Positions 16,809-25,430 of a DNA stretch of 64,000 bases are shown here, one piece after another. The stretch lies in assembly GCA_963422275.1 (NCBI GenBank), contig OY729418.1, forward strand, positions 806,001 to 870,000, given 5' to 3'. The first letter of the stretch is position 1. Each line of letters opens with the position of its first letter. The DNA comes from G963422275 sp963422275. GTDB taxonomy: Bacteria; Pseudomonadota; Alphaproteobacteria; Rhodobacterales; Rhodobacteraceae. The notes under the pieces were generated by a model that was given only the letters and a program-made list of their open reading frames with translations, was not told where the DNA came from and made no database searches. A program made the position numbers and the translations under genes.

Positions 16809-17479
16809 GTCGGCACCGACCCCCGGAGGCTGGTGCACCATCTCTGGAGGGAATGGCCGCCAACGTCGCGACCTGACGCCTTCGGACCGGCTTCTGCACG
16901 GCGAGGAGGAGCAAGTCCGGGGTGACACCGGGCAGCGCGGCTAGGCCCCTCTCGCGGAGACGGTGAAGGCCAGGGTGCGGGCACGGGTGGAGCATCCGTT
17001 CCGGATCGCGAGCGGGCGTTCGGCTGCGACATGGTTCGCCATCGAGGTCTGGAGAGAAACGTGCAACGGCTTGCGCCGCTTTTGAGCTTCTTGAACCTGA
17101 TGATTGCCCGGCCGCGCTTGCCGTGACAGGGGATCAGTGTGTCCGGAATTTGCCGGACCGGCCCTGCGGGGGCTGAACCGGCGGCGGTTTCGCCCCGAAA
17201 ACGCGCATTTTCGGCTTCCGGACCGCCGAAAACCGACCGGCGCAGCCGGGAATGGCAGTTTCCGCAGCCAAAACCAGAAATCCCTCCAAATCAGACTCCG
17301 ATACCGATTGGGTGCCACTTTGTTTCCAATTCGGGCGCGCGCAGGCGCAATGTGTCCGGGGGCCGAATTCGGGGTCCCGCCCGCCGGCAGGCCCGACGAT
17401 GATCCCAAGCCGGTTCAGCCGACCGCGCCATGGCGATACCGGGTCGGCGACCGACACAACTTGGCAGGCATTGGGAAGG

Positions 17480-17900
17480 CTCAATTCGCGAATTGCAGGC
17501 TTGGCGATGGGCTCCTGCCGAGCGTGGCGAGATGGAGCCGCCTCAAATGGTTGTCAGGACATTTGGCGGCGGTGCCGCAGGAAGCTCCTGATCCAACTGT
17601 GGCGGTTGCTTGGCCGTCCGGATGCGCAGGGGGCCACGCACCCGCTCGGCGGAGGGCCGGTGGCAACCAGTGTCGATGCCCGTTGCGCGAGAGGCCGCGC
17701 TTGCGCACCTTGCCACTGCGGACAGCGGTTCAGTCTCCGCTCGCCCTTGCGCGCTCTTGAGCGCGAACGCCTCGTCGGTCTCGACAATCCCGGCGAGCCG
17801 GTCCGACACCTGCCGAACCGCCGCCGGAAAGCGGTGGCGTCAGCGAAATGCCGCGCTCGGCGCAATCCCGCACCGCCTTCAGCTCATCGATGCTCAAAAA
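17480..17900 (-). pseudogene. IS1595-like transposase remnant
   Basis: Minus-strand pieces in different frames: SIDELKAVRDCAERGISLT (helix-turn-helix region near 17870), then VRQVSDRLAGIVETDEAFAL in another frame, where ETDE is the first catalytic position of an IS1595-type (ISXO2-like) transposase. The downstream residues lose similarity. Several frameshifts are needed to read it. It is a different lineage from the element at 405-1434. Confidence 0.4.
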
Positions 17901-18172
17901 CCGGTTTGCTGGCCATGCCCGCGAAGAGCAAATTGAGCCAAACGGTTTCCACGGTCGTTTTCGCGGGGCGCGATGATCGCCGGTGGCGGGTCGGGCAGAC
18001 TGCCGAGATCCAGCCTGAAGGAATTTCCGAGATGCGCCCGGGAGTGTCGCTCGCACTTGGGCCGGAGGACAAGGCCGCGCCGACGAAACCTGGCGGAACA
18101 GCGGGCGCCCTGCCTCTCCGCTTCCTGCCAGCGGCAGGCAGAAAGCGCGGGGACGGATGACGGCAGCTATTG
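17901..18172. other. Decayed sequence without a recognisable gene
   Basis: Open frames on both strands run through this GC-rich stretch, but their translations are Arg/Pro-rich shadows. No promoter or repeat stands out. Confidence 0.3.
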
Positions 18173-18859
18173 TCACCTGGCATCGTTGAGGCGCCGATGG
18201 ATTTCGGTTCCCCTCAGCGACTTGTTTGCGTCCGCGAGATCAAATGGCGTGACGCCGTGCCAGTCGCGCACGTTCGGGTCGGCGCCGGCCTCCAGCAATG
18301 CCCCGACAACCTCCGGGTGTTCGCTAAATCTCGCCGCGCGGTGAAGGGGCGTGACGCCGTACTTGTCGCGCGCGTTCAGGTCGGCGCCGGCCTCCAGCAA
18401 TGCCCCGACAACCTCCGGGCGTTCGCTCAATCCCGCCGCGACGTGAAGGGGCGTCCAGCCGTCCTCGTCGCGCGCGTTCGAGTCGGCGCCGGCCTCCAGC
18501 AATGCCCCGACAACCTCCGGGCGTTCGCTAAATCCCGCCGCGACGTGAAGGGGCGTCTCGCCGTACTTGGCGCGCGCGTTCGGGTCGGCGCCGGCCTCCA
18601 GCAATGCCCCGACAACCTCCGGATGATCGCTAAACATCGCCGCGTAGTGAAGGGGCGTCCAGCCGTTCTCGGCGCGCGCGTTCAGGTCGGCGCCGGCGGA
18701 CAGACAGCCCCGCACAATTTCAATGGATGCGCCCGCAAATGCCTCCGTGTTCCAGTTGTCGCAGTCCGTTGCGGTTGCGGGATAGGCCAGTGTGGTTGCG
18801 GGATGGGCCAGCGACAGAGCAAGCGCCGCCGCAAGCGTGCCGAATGCAGTTGTGTCCAT
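18173..18859 (-). CDS. Secreted ankyrin-repeat protein
   Basis: A 228-residue protein. An N-terminal hydrophobic leader (MDTTAFGTLAAALALSLAHP, with Ala-rich cleavage region to about residue 27) indicates export. Residues about 55-215 are ankyrin repeats of 34 residues each with the TPLHxAA start and EVVGALLEAGADxNAR core. Consecutive repeats are nearly identical, also at DNA level. Ankyrin proteins mediate protein-protein contacts; exported ones in host-associated bacteria are often aimed at eukaryotic cells, but periplasmic roles are equally possible. It stands alone, surrounded by IS debris on both sides, with a start well placed after an AAGGAG motif on the minus strand. Confidence 0.85.
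   Translation of the reverse strand: MDTTAFGTLAAALALSLAHPATTLAYPATATDCDNWNTEAFAGASIEIVRGCLSAGADLNARAENGWTPLHYAAMFSDHPEVVGALLEAGADPNARAKYGETPLHVAAGFSERPEVVGALLEAGADSNARDEDGWTPLHVAAGLSERPEVVGALLEAGADLNARDKYGVTPLHRAARFSEHPEVVGALLEAGADPNVRDWHGVTPFDLADANKSLRGTEIHRRLNDAR
18278..18718 (-). repeat. 102-bp tandem repeats encoding ankyrin units
   Basis: The string GTCGGCGCCGGC recurs at 18278, 18380, 18482, 18584 and 18686, a strict 102-bp period (34 codons). Identity between units is high over their whole length. This favours unequal recombination that adds or removes repeats. Confidence 0.85.
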
Positions 18860-18949
18860 GAGTCAATTCACTCCTTTGTGTTTTCTTGTCCTGAGCGCGC
18901 ATTGAAAATCATGCGCCTGAAAAAAAACCGTTTCGCCTTGCGTCGGGGG

Positions 18950-19790
18950 AGCCGCGGCAATGGCACGGCACAAACTTGCGGCGCGCGACGGCTGGCGCAT
19001 CGGTCAATCCACAGTGAAGGCAAAACCGGGCTTCGGGCCGCGGCTGTTGCTCGTGCCAGCGCTTGGCGACCGCATTGTCCGGAAACGCATGGAACGGCTG
19101 CACGACTGTCAGCCCCTCAAGACGCACGCTCCCCGATACCTCCTGCGCTATCGCTCCGCATCCCGTTTCAAATGCCCTCGTGTCCGATTGTTGCATGACG
19201 CAAGACCTTGCGAAAGCGGTTTTTCGCTCTGCATTCCGGTTTCCGAAGCTGGCCGGGCGTCTGGCAGTTGCCGCAAGTGATTGCGGATGCCCCCGGGCGG
19301 CCCGGAACATGATCCCCGACCGAAGCCCCGCCCCAGCCACGATCCCGACATGACGGCGCGGCTGAAGCCGCACAGGCAACTGGCGAAACCGGCAGACCGT
19401 CGCGTGGTCCGGGTCGCTCCGCCACCGAACTGCCGCAGAGGGGCATGAAGTCGAGGCGGACCGTCAGCGCCTGCTCAGGCACGAGGTCCGAAAGGGAGTG
19501 CCGCGGCGGCCCCGACAGAAGAATCCGGATTGTCAGGTCGCAATCCTGTCCCGGCACGCCCCGGGCCGAGCGCGCCGGGCTAGTCAAGGCCTCCGCCTTG
19601 CGAAGCGCATTGTCCCGTCCACCCGCCTGGCAACCATCGCCTTGAACAAATCCGCGCCGCTCTTTCCCGCCAGCATACCTGTCCCTGCCGCAATGCATGA
19701 TCGAATTGTGAATTGGATCATTTCGGGGGACTGAGCAGTCAGTGAACTTGAAGTGATTTTCCAGCTTCAACAGGCGGACAAGCCCTTCAT
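18950..19790 (-). pseudogene. IS5-family transposase remnant (group B)
   Basis: Read on the minus strand in shifting frames: GADLFKAMVARRVD, RDNALRKAEALTS, then LTIRILLSGPPRHSLSDL with EQALTVRLDFMPLCG, and later SGIMFRAARGHP. The order matches the second IS5-family lineage in this window (compare 55385-56137: AERVDRNSALRKVG, HSLSDREFEQALTVRLGFML, AGIMFRASRGHP). Many frameshifts and an internal deletion are present. Element ends could not be placed. Confidence 0.55.
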
Positions 19791-20253
19791 ATGGTCGGAA
19801 TAACTCCAAGAATGGCTGATGAACAGGTGATAGTGCTTCATAGGTCTCTCTTTTCATTTAGCTTATCGACCAGACGAATTGACCTCGACTTGGTTTGCAG
19901 CACATCACAAAGACCCGAGTGTTCCAAGTCAAAATTCGAACCCCGACTCGCACCCGTGCGGTGAATTCGGTCCGGACCGAAGCATCATGCCTATCAGGCA
20001 TGGTCAGGATAACATGATATATATTGGCTTCCGCTTTTCTCGATGGATTGTATCCCGCTACTTGCACGGTGTCCAGTCAGCTTTGACGGTCGAGATCTTG
20101 GGAGCATTGGAATTCTCTCCTGTGTGTCTCGCGCAATACGGTGAATGGAGGGACGGTCACGGTGCTCATATGCCGCCCGAAAGTGCCCGCCAGTCATTTT
20201 CAGTCTCGCCAACGCACTCGCCCGGGTCACGGCGGCGATCGAAGTTGAACTAG
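19791..20253. other. Intergenic stretch, no gene recognised
   Basis: About 460 bp with only short frames. A minus-strand piece at 19742-19857 (SPVHQPFLELFRPYEGLVRL) looks protein-like but is too short to assign. The stretch ends at CTAG (20250-20253), the target of the IS5 fragment that follows. Confidence 0.3.
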
Positions 20254-20440
20254 GGAATCTCTGATTTGGAGGGTTTTTTTTGGCTTGCTGCGGAATCTGC
20301 TCTTCCCGGCTGCACCGGTCGGTTTTCGGCGGTCCGGAAGCCGCAAATGCGCGTTTTCGGGGCAAAACCGCCGCCGGTTCAGCTCCCGCAGGGCCGATCC
20401 GGCAAATTCCGGACACGCTTCTCCCCTGTCACGACAGGTG
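20254..20440 (-). mobile_element. IS5-family (group A) right-end fragment
   Basis: Starts with GGAATCTCTGATTTGG after CTAG and reads, in reverse, the 3' non-coding end of the group A element (compare 63689-63864) as far as CTGTCACGACAGG. The transposase gene is absent. About 187 bp remain. Confidence 0.7.
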
Positions 20441-20739
20441 TGGCGGGCACCACATCATCCCGCGCCGATCAGATCCTGGGCACCTTGGCAATTGCCAAGG
20501 CATTCGGCGAGGGTGCGGGCAACGATCTGAAAGCGCGCCGGCCAGCCAGCGGGTTCCGCAATCGGTTGACGCGGGAATGCTTCAGGCAAGCGTACCGCAG
20601 CCACGCGCTGGCAATACAGCGCCGTTCGGCAATTTCGCGTGCAGGGACATCTCTCATGTCTGACCCGCAACGGTGTGCCAATGCACATGGTAACCAAACG
20701 CCTGAAAGTGACAGATGAACTAAAGCAATACCTTAAATT
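20441..20739. other. Intergenic stretch with an 18-bp perfect palindrome
   Basis: About 300 bp downstream of fdsA. No gene is recognised. CCTTGGCAATTGCCAAGG at 20483-20500 is a perfect palindrome without a loop, more like a protein-binding site than a terminator. Confidence 0.35.
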
Positions 20740-23520
20740 CTATTTTTGGAGCGTCATTTCCTGTCCGGCAGGCTCGACGGCGGCTGCGCAAAACTTGAAC
20801 TCGGGAATTTTCCCGAACGGGTCCAGCTGTGGATTGGTCAAGAGATTTGCGGCTGCCTCCGAAAAGCAGAACGGAATGAACACCATCCCCTCCGGAACGT
20901 CTCTGTCCTCCCGCGCTGTGAGGTGAATTTCCCCCCGTCGGGTCGCGACTCGAAGCCGACTGCCTGGCCCGATGCCCATTTTGCTCAGATCTCTTTCGTT
21001 GAGACAAGCAATGGCCTCAGGTTCAAGTGCATTAAGGTTGGCTGCTCGCCGCGTCATGGAACCAGTATGCCAATGCTCCAGCAACCGCCCTGTCGTGAGT
21101 ATCATGGGATACTCGTCGTCGGGAAGCTCGTCGGGCGGCACGATCCTTGCGGGAACCAGTTTTCCCCTGCCGCCCGCAGTTGGAAAGCCGTTCGCAAAGA
21201 TGACCTCGTTGCCAGGCAAGTCAGGCGCATCGCACGGATATGTAACCGCGTCCTCCCGCTCAAGCCGAGTCCAAGTGATGTTCGCGAGAGACGGCATGAC
21301 CTTCGCCATTTCATCGAAGACTTCACTTGGGTGAGAATACGACCAATCCAGCCCTATCCTGTTTGCAAGTTCATGGATAAGTTCCCAATCTTGGCGGGCA
21401 TCGCCGGGTGGACTCAATACAGGCCGCGCGATCTGAACCTGACGGTTTGTGTTGGTGAATGTACCCCACTTTTCAGCATGCGCGGACGCAGGAAGCACAA
21501 CGTCAGCATGCCAAGCGGTCTCGGTGAGGAAAATGTCCTGGACAACGAGATGCTCCAGCTTCGCGAGTGCGGCACGGGCATGCGACTGGTCCGGATCTGA
21601 CATGGCAGGATTCTCGCCGAGAACGTACATGCCCTTGATCTGGTTGTCATGGATGGCGTTCACAATCTCGACGACCGTCAAGCCGGGCTTCGCGTCAAGT
21701 TGCCGTCCCCACAGGTTTTCGTACCGCTTGCGCACATTCTCGTCTGCGACAGACTTGTAGTCTGGAAACACCATCGGAATCAGGCCCGCGTCAGACGCAC
21801 CCTGCACATTGTTCTGGCCCCGCAAGGGATGCAGGCCCGTGCCGGGCCGGCCAATCTGTCCGGTGCACAGCGCCAGCGCGATCAGGCACCGTGAGTTGTC
21901 CGTACCATGCACATGCTGGGAAATGCCCATGCCCCAGAAGATCAGCGAGGCGTTCGAAACCGCGTAGGCTCTCGCGACCTCGCGAATTGTCTCCGCGGGA
22001 ATGCCGCAGATCGCCTCCACTTTCTCGGGCGGAAACCGCGACACGTTCTCTTTCAGTTCCTGAAAACCCTCCGTGTGCGCTTGAACATACTGCTGGTCAA
22101 ACAGGTCATCGAAGACAATGGTGTGCAGCATTCCGTTGAGAAGCGCCACATCGGAACCCGCCTTGAACTGAAGTGTGCGCCATGCATACCGCGCCAATCC
22201 ATGCGAATGCCCGCGCGGGTCGATGACGACCAGCTTTGCCCCGTTCTTTGCTGCGTTCTTGAGAAATGTCGCGGCGACCGGATGGTTTTCCGTTGGCCGG
22301 GCGCCGATGACAATGATGCATTCAGCATGCGCGGCGTCAGTGAACGGCGCAGTTACCGCGCCCGAATTGAGGCCTTCCATCAGTGCGGCCACGGAGGATG
22401 CATGACAAAGTCGAGTGCAATGGTCGACATTGTTCGTGCCAAAGCCCTGCCGGACGAGCTTCTGGAACAGATAAGCCTCCTCGTTGGAGCATTTGGCGGA
22501 TCCGAATCCGGCAAGCGCCGAACCGCCGTCGCGGACGAGAATCTCCTTGAGACCGAATGCTGCTCGATCCAAGGCTTCTGTCCATGTCGCTTCACGAAAG
22601 TATTTTTTGACGTTGCTCTGATCGATGTGAATGTCGCCGGCCTTCGGCGCGTTCTCTCGCCGGACCAGCGGCTTCGTCAGGCGATGGGCATGATGGACGT
22701 AATCGAAGCCGAACCGCCCTTTCACGCAAAGTCTGCTCGCGTTTGCCGGACCGTCGCGACCGTCCACGTAAAGAATCCTGTCGTCCTTGACATGGACTGT
22801 CGTCTGGCAGCCAACGCCACAGTACGGGCACAGCGTATCAACCGACCGGTCCTCGAATTCGGTGCGCACTCCTTCGCGGTCGAGGAGATTTGCCTCCATG
22901 AGAGCGCCTGTCGGGCAGACCTGAACGCACTCGCCACAGGCAACGCAGGTTGATGTCCCCATCGCGTCATCGAGATCGAAAATGACCTTGGAGCCATGCC
23001 CTCGATACGCGAGACCGATGACATCATTCGCCTGAACCTCTCTGCATGCACGAACGCAGAGGTTGCACTGAATGCAGGCGTCCAGATTGACAGCGATCGC
23101 CGAGTGAGACGAGTCGGGTGTCGGCGGGCGCTTTGCCGGAAAGCGCCCGTTGGTGTCGACGTCCATCTGGTCAATCCATTTCCAGAAGCGGGACTCTGGA
23201 TCGTGGGCCACTTCCCTGCCGGGTTGGTCGGAAAGGAGCAGTTCAAATACCAAATCTCTCGATTTCCTGGCCCTTCCACTGTCCGTGAGCACCTTCATTC
23301 CAGTGGCTGCCTCGCGAACGCAGGATGCCGCGAGCGTTCGCTCTCCCTCGATTTCCACCATGCAGGCCCGACAGTTCCCATCCGAACGGTAATGTTTTTC
23401 CGGAAGCCAGCACAGATGTGGTATCGCGATGCCCTCGCGTTCGGCCACTTGCCAGATTGTTTCGCCCTTGGTCGCCGTGACCTGGCACCCATCGAGTTCA
23501 AAGGCGATTTTATCGGTCAT
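20740..23520 (-). CDS. fdsA: NAD-linked formate dehydrogenase, alpha (catalytic) subunit
   Basis: A 926-residue cytoplasmic molybdenum enzyme that oxidises formate to CO2. Domains in order: an N-terminal 2Fe-2S domain (LCWLPEKHYRSDGNCRACMV); two 4Fe-4S sites (CIQCNLCVRACREVQ and CVACGECVQVCPTGAL); the 4Fe-4S CPYCGVGC; and the bis-MGD domain. The Mo ligand is Cys372 in CTRLCHASSVAAL, so this is the cysteine form, not a selenoprotein. The ATG at 23520 overlaps the stop of the upstream fdsGB gene (ATGA). Electrons go through FdsGB to NAD+. The frame is open 63 codons further upstream, but that lies inside fdsGB. No fdsC or fdsD follows; IS debris begins about 300 bp downstream. Confidence 0.95.
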   Translation of the reverse strand: MTDKIAFELDGCQVTATKGETIWQVAEREGIAIPHLCWLPEKHYRSDGNCRACMVEIEGERTLAASCVREAATGMKVLTDSGRARKSRDLVFELLLSDQPGREVAHDPESRFWKWIDQMDVDTNGRFPAKRPPTPDSSHSAIAVNLDACIQCNLCVRACREVQANDVIGLAYRGHGSKVIFDLDDAMGTSTCVACGECVQVCPTGALMEANLLDREGVRTEFEDRSVDTLCPYCGVGCQTTVHVKDDRILYVDGRDGPANASRLCVKGRFGFDYVHHAHRLTKPLVRRENAPKAGDIHIDQSNVKKYFREATWTEALDRAAFGLKEILVRDGGSALAGFGSAKCSNEEAYLFQKLVRQGFGTNNVDHCTRLCHASSVAALMEGLNSGAVTAPFTDAAHAECIIVIGARPTENHPVAATFLKNAAKNGAKLVVIDPRGHSHGLARYAWRTLQFKAGSDVALLNGMLHTIVFDDLFDQQYVQAHTEGFQELKENVSRFPPEKVEAICGIPAETIREVARAYAVSNASLIFWGMGISQHVHGTDNSRCLIALALCTGQIGRPGTGLHPLRGQNNVQGASDAGLIPMVFPDYKSVADENVRKRYENLWGRQLDAKPGLTVVEIVNAIHDNQIKGMYVLGENPAMSDPDQSHARAALAKLEHLVVQDIFLTETAWHADVVLPASAHAEKWGTFTNTNRQVQIARPVLSPPGDARQDWELIHELANRIGLDWSYSHPSEVFDEMAKVMPSLANITWTRLEREDAVTYPCDAPDLPGNEVIFANGFPTAGGRGKLVPARIVPPDELPDDEYPMILTTGRLLEHWHTGSMTRRAANLNALEPEAIACLNERDLSKMGIGPGSRLRVATRRGEIHLTAREDRDVPEGMVFIPFCFSEAAANLLTNPQLDPFGKIPEFKFCAAAVEPAGQEMTLQK

Positions 23521-25217
23521 TGCAGATCCTCCGGAAAATACTTGAGTGTTGACAAGAGCGGATTGGGCGCCGCCTGACCGAGACCGCATATTGACGCATC
23601 CATCATCACGGTTGAAAGGTCCTGGAGCGCCTCGACGTCCCATGACGTTCGCTCCATCAGTTTGCAGGCCTTTTCTGTTCCTGATCTGCACGGCGTGCAT
23701 TGGCCGCAACTCTCGTCTTCGAAAAAGCGCATGAGATTAAGGGCAATATCCTTGACGTCGTCTTGGTCGGAAAAGACCACAACCGCATGCGAACCGACAA
23801 AGCAGCCGTATTTCTCCAATTTCCCGAACTCGAGCGGTTCGTCTGCCAGCGCCGCTGGCAGAATCCCCCCTGAAGCTCCACCAGGAAGATAGCCCTTGAA
23901 CCTGTACCCGTCCTGCATTCCTCCGCTGTGGATTTCGATTAGTTCGCGCGCGGTCGTGCCGGCCGACACGAGTTTCACGCCGGGTGATCGAACCCGTCCC
24001 GATACAGAATAGCTGCGCAGGCCTTTTGCCCCGTTCTTTCCATGCTCGGCAAACCAGTTGGCGCCCTTTTTCAGGATCTGCGGAACCCAGAACAAGGTTT
24101 CCACATTGTTGACGAGAGTCGGACGACCGAACAGGCCCACTTGGGCGACATATGGAGGGCGGTGGCGAGGCAGGCCGCGCTTGCCCTCGATAGACTCGAT
24201 CATCGCGGATTCCTCTCCGCATATGTATGCGCCCGCACCGCGCCTGAGGTGTATCTCCGTGTGTGAACTCAGCCCAGCTTCCTCCACCATCGCGATTTCC
24301 TTCAGCAGGATTTCCCGTGCGGATGGATATTCGTCGCGAAGATAAACGTATACCGCCTCGGCCGCGACGGCCCATGCACCGATCAGCATGCCTTCGAGAA
24401 ATGCATGCGGGGCGGTCTCGAGGTAATGCCTGTCCTTGAATGTGCCCGGCTCGCCTTCGTCTGCATTCACTGCCATGAGCCGTGGACAGTCGGTCTGAAG
24501 CACCAGTTCCCACTTGCGGCCGGTTGGAAAGCCGGCGCCCCCGAGTCCGCGCAGGCCGCTGTGGGAGAGTTCGCCAACTACATCGGCGACAGTTCGCTTC
24601 CCGGCAAGGCATTCCGCAAGCGTCGTGTAGCCCCCATCCTCGCGATAGGTGTCAATGCTGTGGTAGGCAGGCACGGCTGGCAAGGTCTCATTGGCGGCGA
24701 TTGTTGATCTGACCTTGTCGACGGTGGCTAAATCGACATGATTGTGGCCCACCGCGCAGGTTGGCGCAGTGTCGCACCGGCCCATGCATGGAGCTTTCAG
24801 GATGCGGACGCCGTGCAACTGCTCGTCACGCAGAGCTTCAACGAGCTGGTCTGCCCCGTTCAGGGCACAACTTATTGAATCGCAGACCCTGACGGTGATG
24901 GGCGGTGGAGACGCCTCGTCGTCCAGCACAATGTCGAAGTGGGAATAGAACGACGCGACCTCGAACACCTCAGCCATCGGAATCTTGAAGAGCTGCGCGA
25001 GAGCCTGCATGTGCCCAGCACCCAGACAACCGAAATGATCCTGGACGCGGTGGAGATGCTCGATCAGCAAGTCGCGCTCGAAAGGCCCGTCGCCGACGAC
25101 TGCGGAAACTTGCTCCCTCTCGACACGCTGGAGCAGGCGCCCCTTTGGAAAAAATGCTGCCTTGCGCCGCCCTGACCCGGGCGGAACCGTAGTGATCTTC
25201 GCCATACTATCCTGCAT
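23517..25217 (-). CDS. Formate dehydrogenase gamma-beta fusion (NuoE-NuoF type diaphorase)
   Basis: A 566-residue fusion. Residues about 30-170 are NuoE/FdsG-like with a 2Fe-2S site (RVCDSISC and APCMGRCDTAPTC). The rest is NuoF/FdsB-like: GLRGLGGAGFPTG for NADH, NADEGEPGTFKDR for FMN, RGAGAYICGEESAMIESIEG, and the 4Fe-4S motif ESCGQCTPCRSGTEKAC. It takes electrons from FdsA and reduces NAD+. In Rhodobacter and Cupriavidus these are usually separate genes, but fusions occur. The start is uncertain: ATG 25217 has GGAGGG only a few bases ahead, and the ATG four codons later is an alternative. It is the first gene of the operon. Confidence 0.92.
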   Translation of the reverse strand: MQDSMAKITTVPPGSGRRKAAFFPKGRLLQRVEREQVSAVVGDGPFERDLLIEHLHRVQDHFGCLGAGHMQALAQLFKIPMAEVFEVASFYSHFDIVLDDEASPPPITVRVCDSISCALNGADQLVEALRDEQLHGVRILKAPCMGRCDTAPTCAVGHNHVDLATVDKVRSTIAANETLPAVPAYHSIDTYREDGGYTTLAECLAGKRTVADVVGELSHSGLRGLGGAGFPTGRKWELVLQTDCPRLMAVNADEGEPGTFKDRHYLETAPHAFLEGMLIGAWAVAAEAVYVYLRDEYPSAREILLKEIAMVEEAGLSSHTEIHLRRGAGAYICGEESAMIESIEGKRGLPRHRPPYVAQVGLFGRPTLVNNVETLFWVPQILKKGANWFAEHGKNGAKGLRSYSVSGRVRSPGVKLVSAGTTARELIEIHSGGMQDGYRFKGYLPGGASGGILPAALADEPLEFGKLEKYGCFVGSHAVVVFSDQDDVKDIALNLMRFFEDESCGQCTPCRSGTEKACKLMERTSWDVEALQDLSTVMMDASICGLGQAAPNPLLSTLKYFPEDLQ

Positions 25218-25430
25218 CCCTCCACCGCAATGCCCGCATGCGTTTCGCCGCGCATCAAATCGGCGACTTCAACGAATGCTTCGCCAACCTCGATTCAAAC
25301 AGCACGCCGTCGGTTCGCAGAGCGTGCGAACTGGCCCCGCCGCGACACCTAGCGTTCGTCTCCGTCCAAGTCAGTCGATTTCATCGCTGTTACTCTTCGA
25401 ATGATTCTAATGCATCCATGTCAATCTTTT
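25218..25430. other. Upstream region of the formate dehydrogenase operon
   Basis: About 210 bp between fdsGB and the TnpB element; it should hold the fds promoter. No clear operator was found, and in particular no copy of the TGGTATACCA palindrome. Confidence 0.3.

Larger units (their letters stand above)
14499..17297 (+). mobile_element. Degenerate IS5-family element (group A), split by IS1182
   Basis: The left end GGAACCTCTGAATAC follows CTAG (14495-14498), the 4-bp target type of IS5. The left arm holds the start of the IS5 transposase (MQRLQLLSLASLEND) with an internal deletion, then a run of 16 G (14786-14801), then DATII and NARDP segments up to 14941. The right arm resumes at 16809 with GTDPRRLVHHL and ends with the transposase tail (RHRGLERNVQRLAPL) and 3' non-coding part. 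The right terminal repeat is lost at AAATCAGA|CTCCG near 17297. It is a dead copy of the element seen best at 62423. Confidence 0.75.

Noticed and set aside
18278..18718. Regular repeats considered as a CRISPR array
   Set aside because: The 102-bp units are contiguous, have no spacers and keep one reading frame encoding ankyrin repeats.
19921..19960. TTCGAA-containing stretch considered as a tRNA T-arm
   Set aside because: No acceptor or anticodon stem can be formed around it; no tRNA gene was found anywhere in the window.
22399..22420. Possible selenocysteine in formate dehydrogenase
   Set aside because: The codon at the Mo-ligand position is TGT (Cys372), not TGA.
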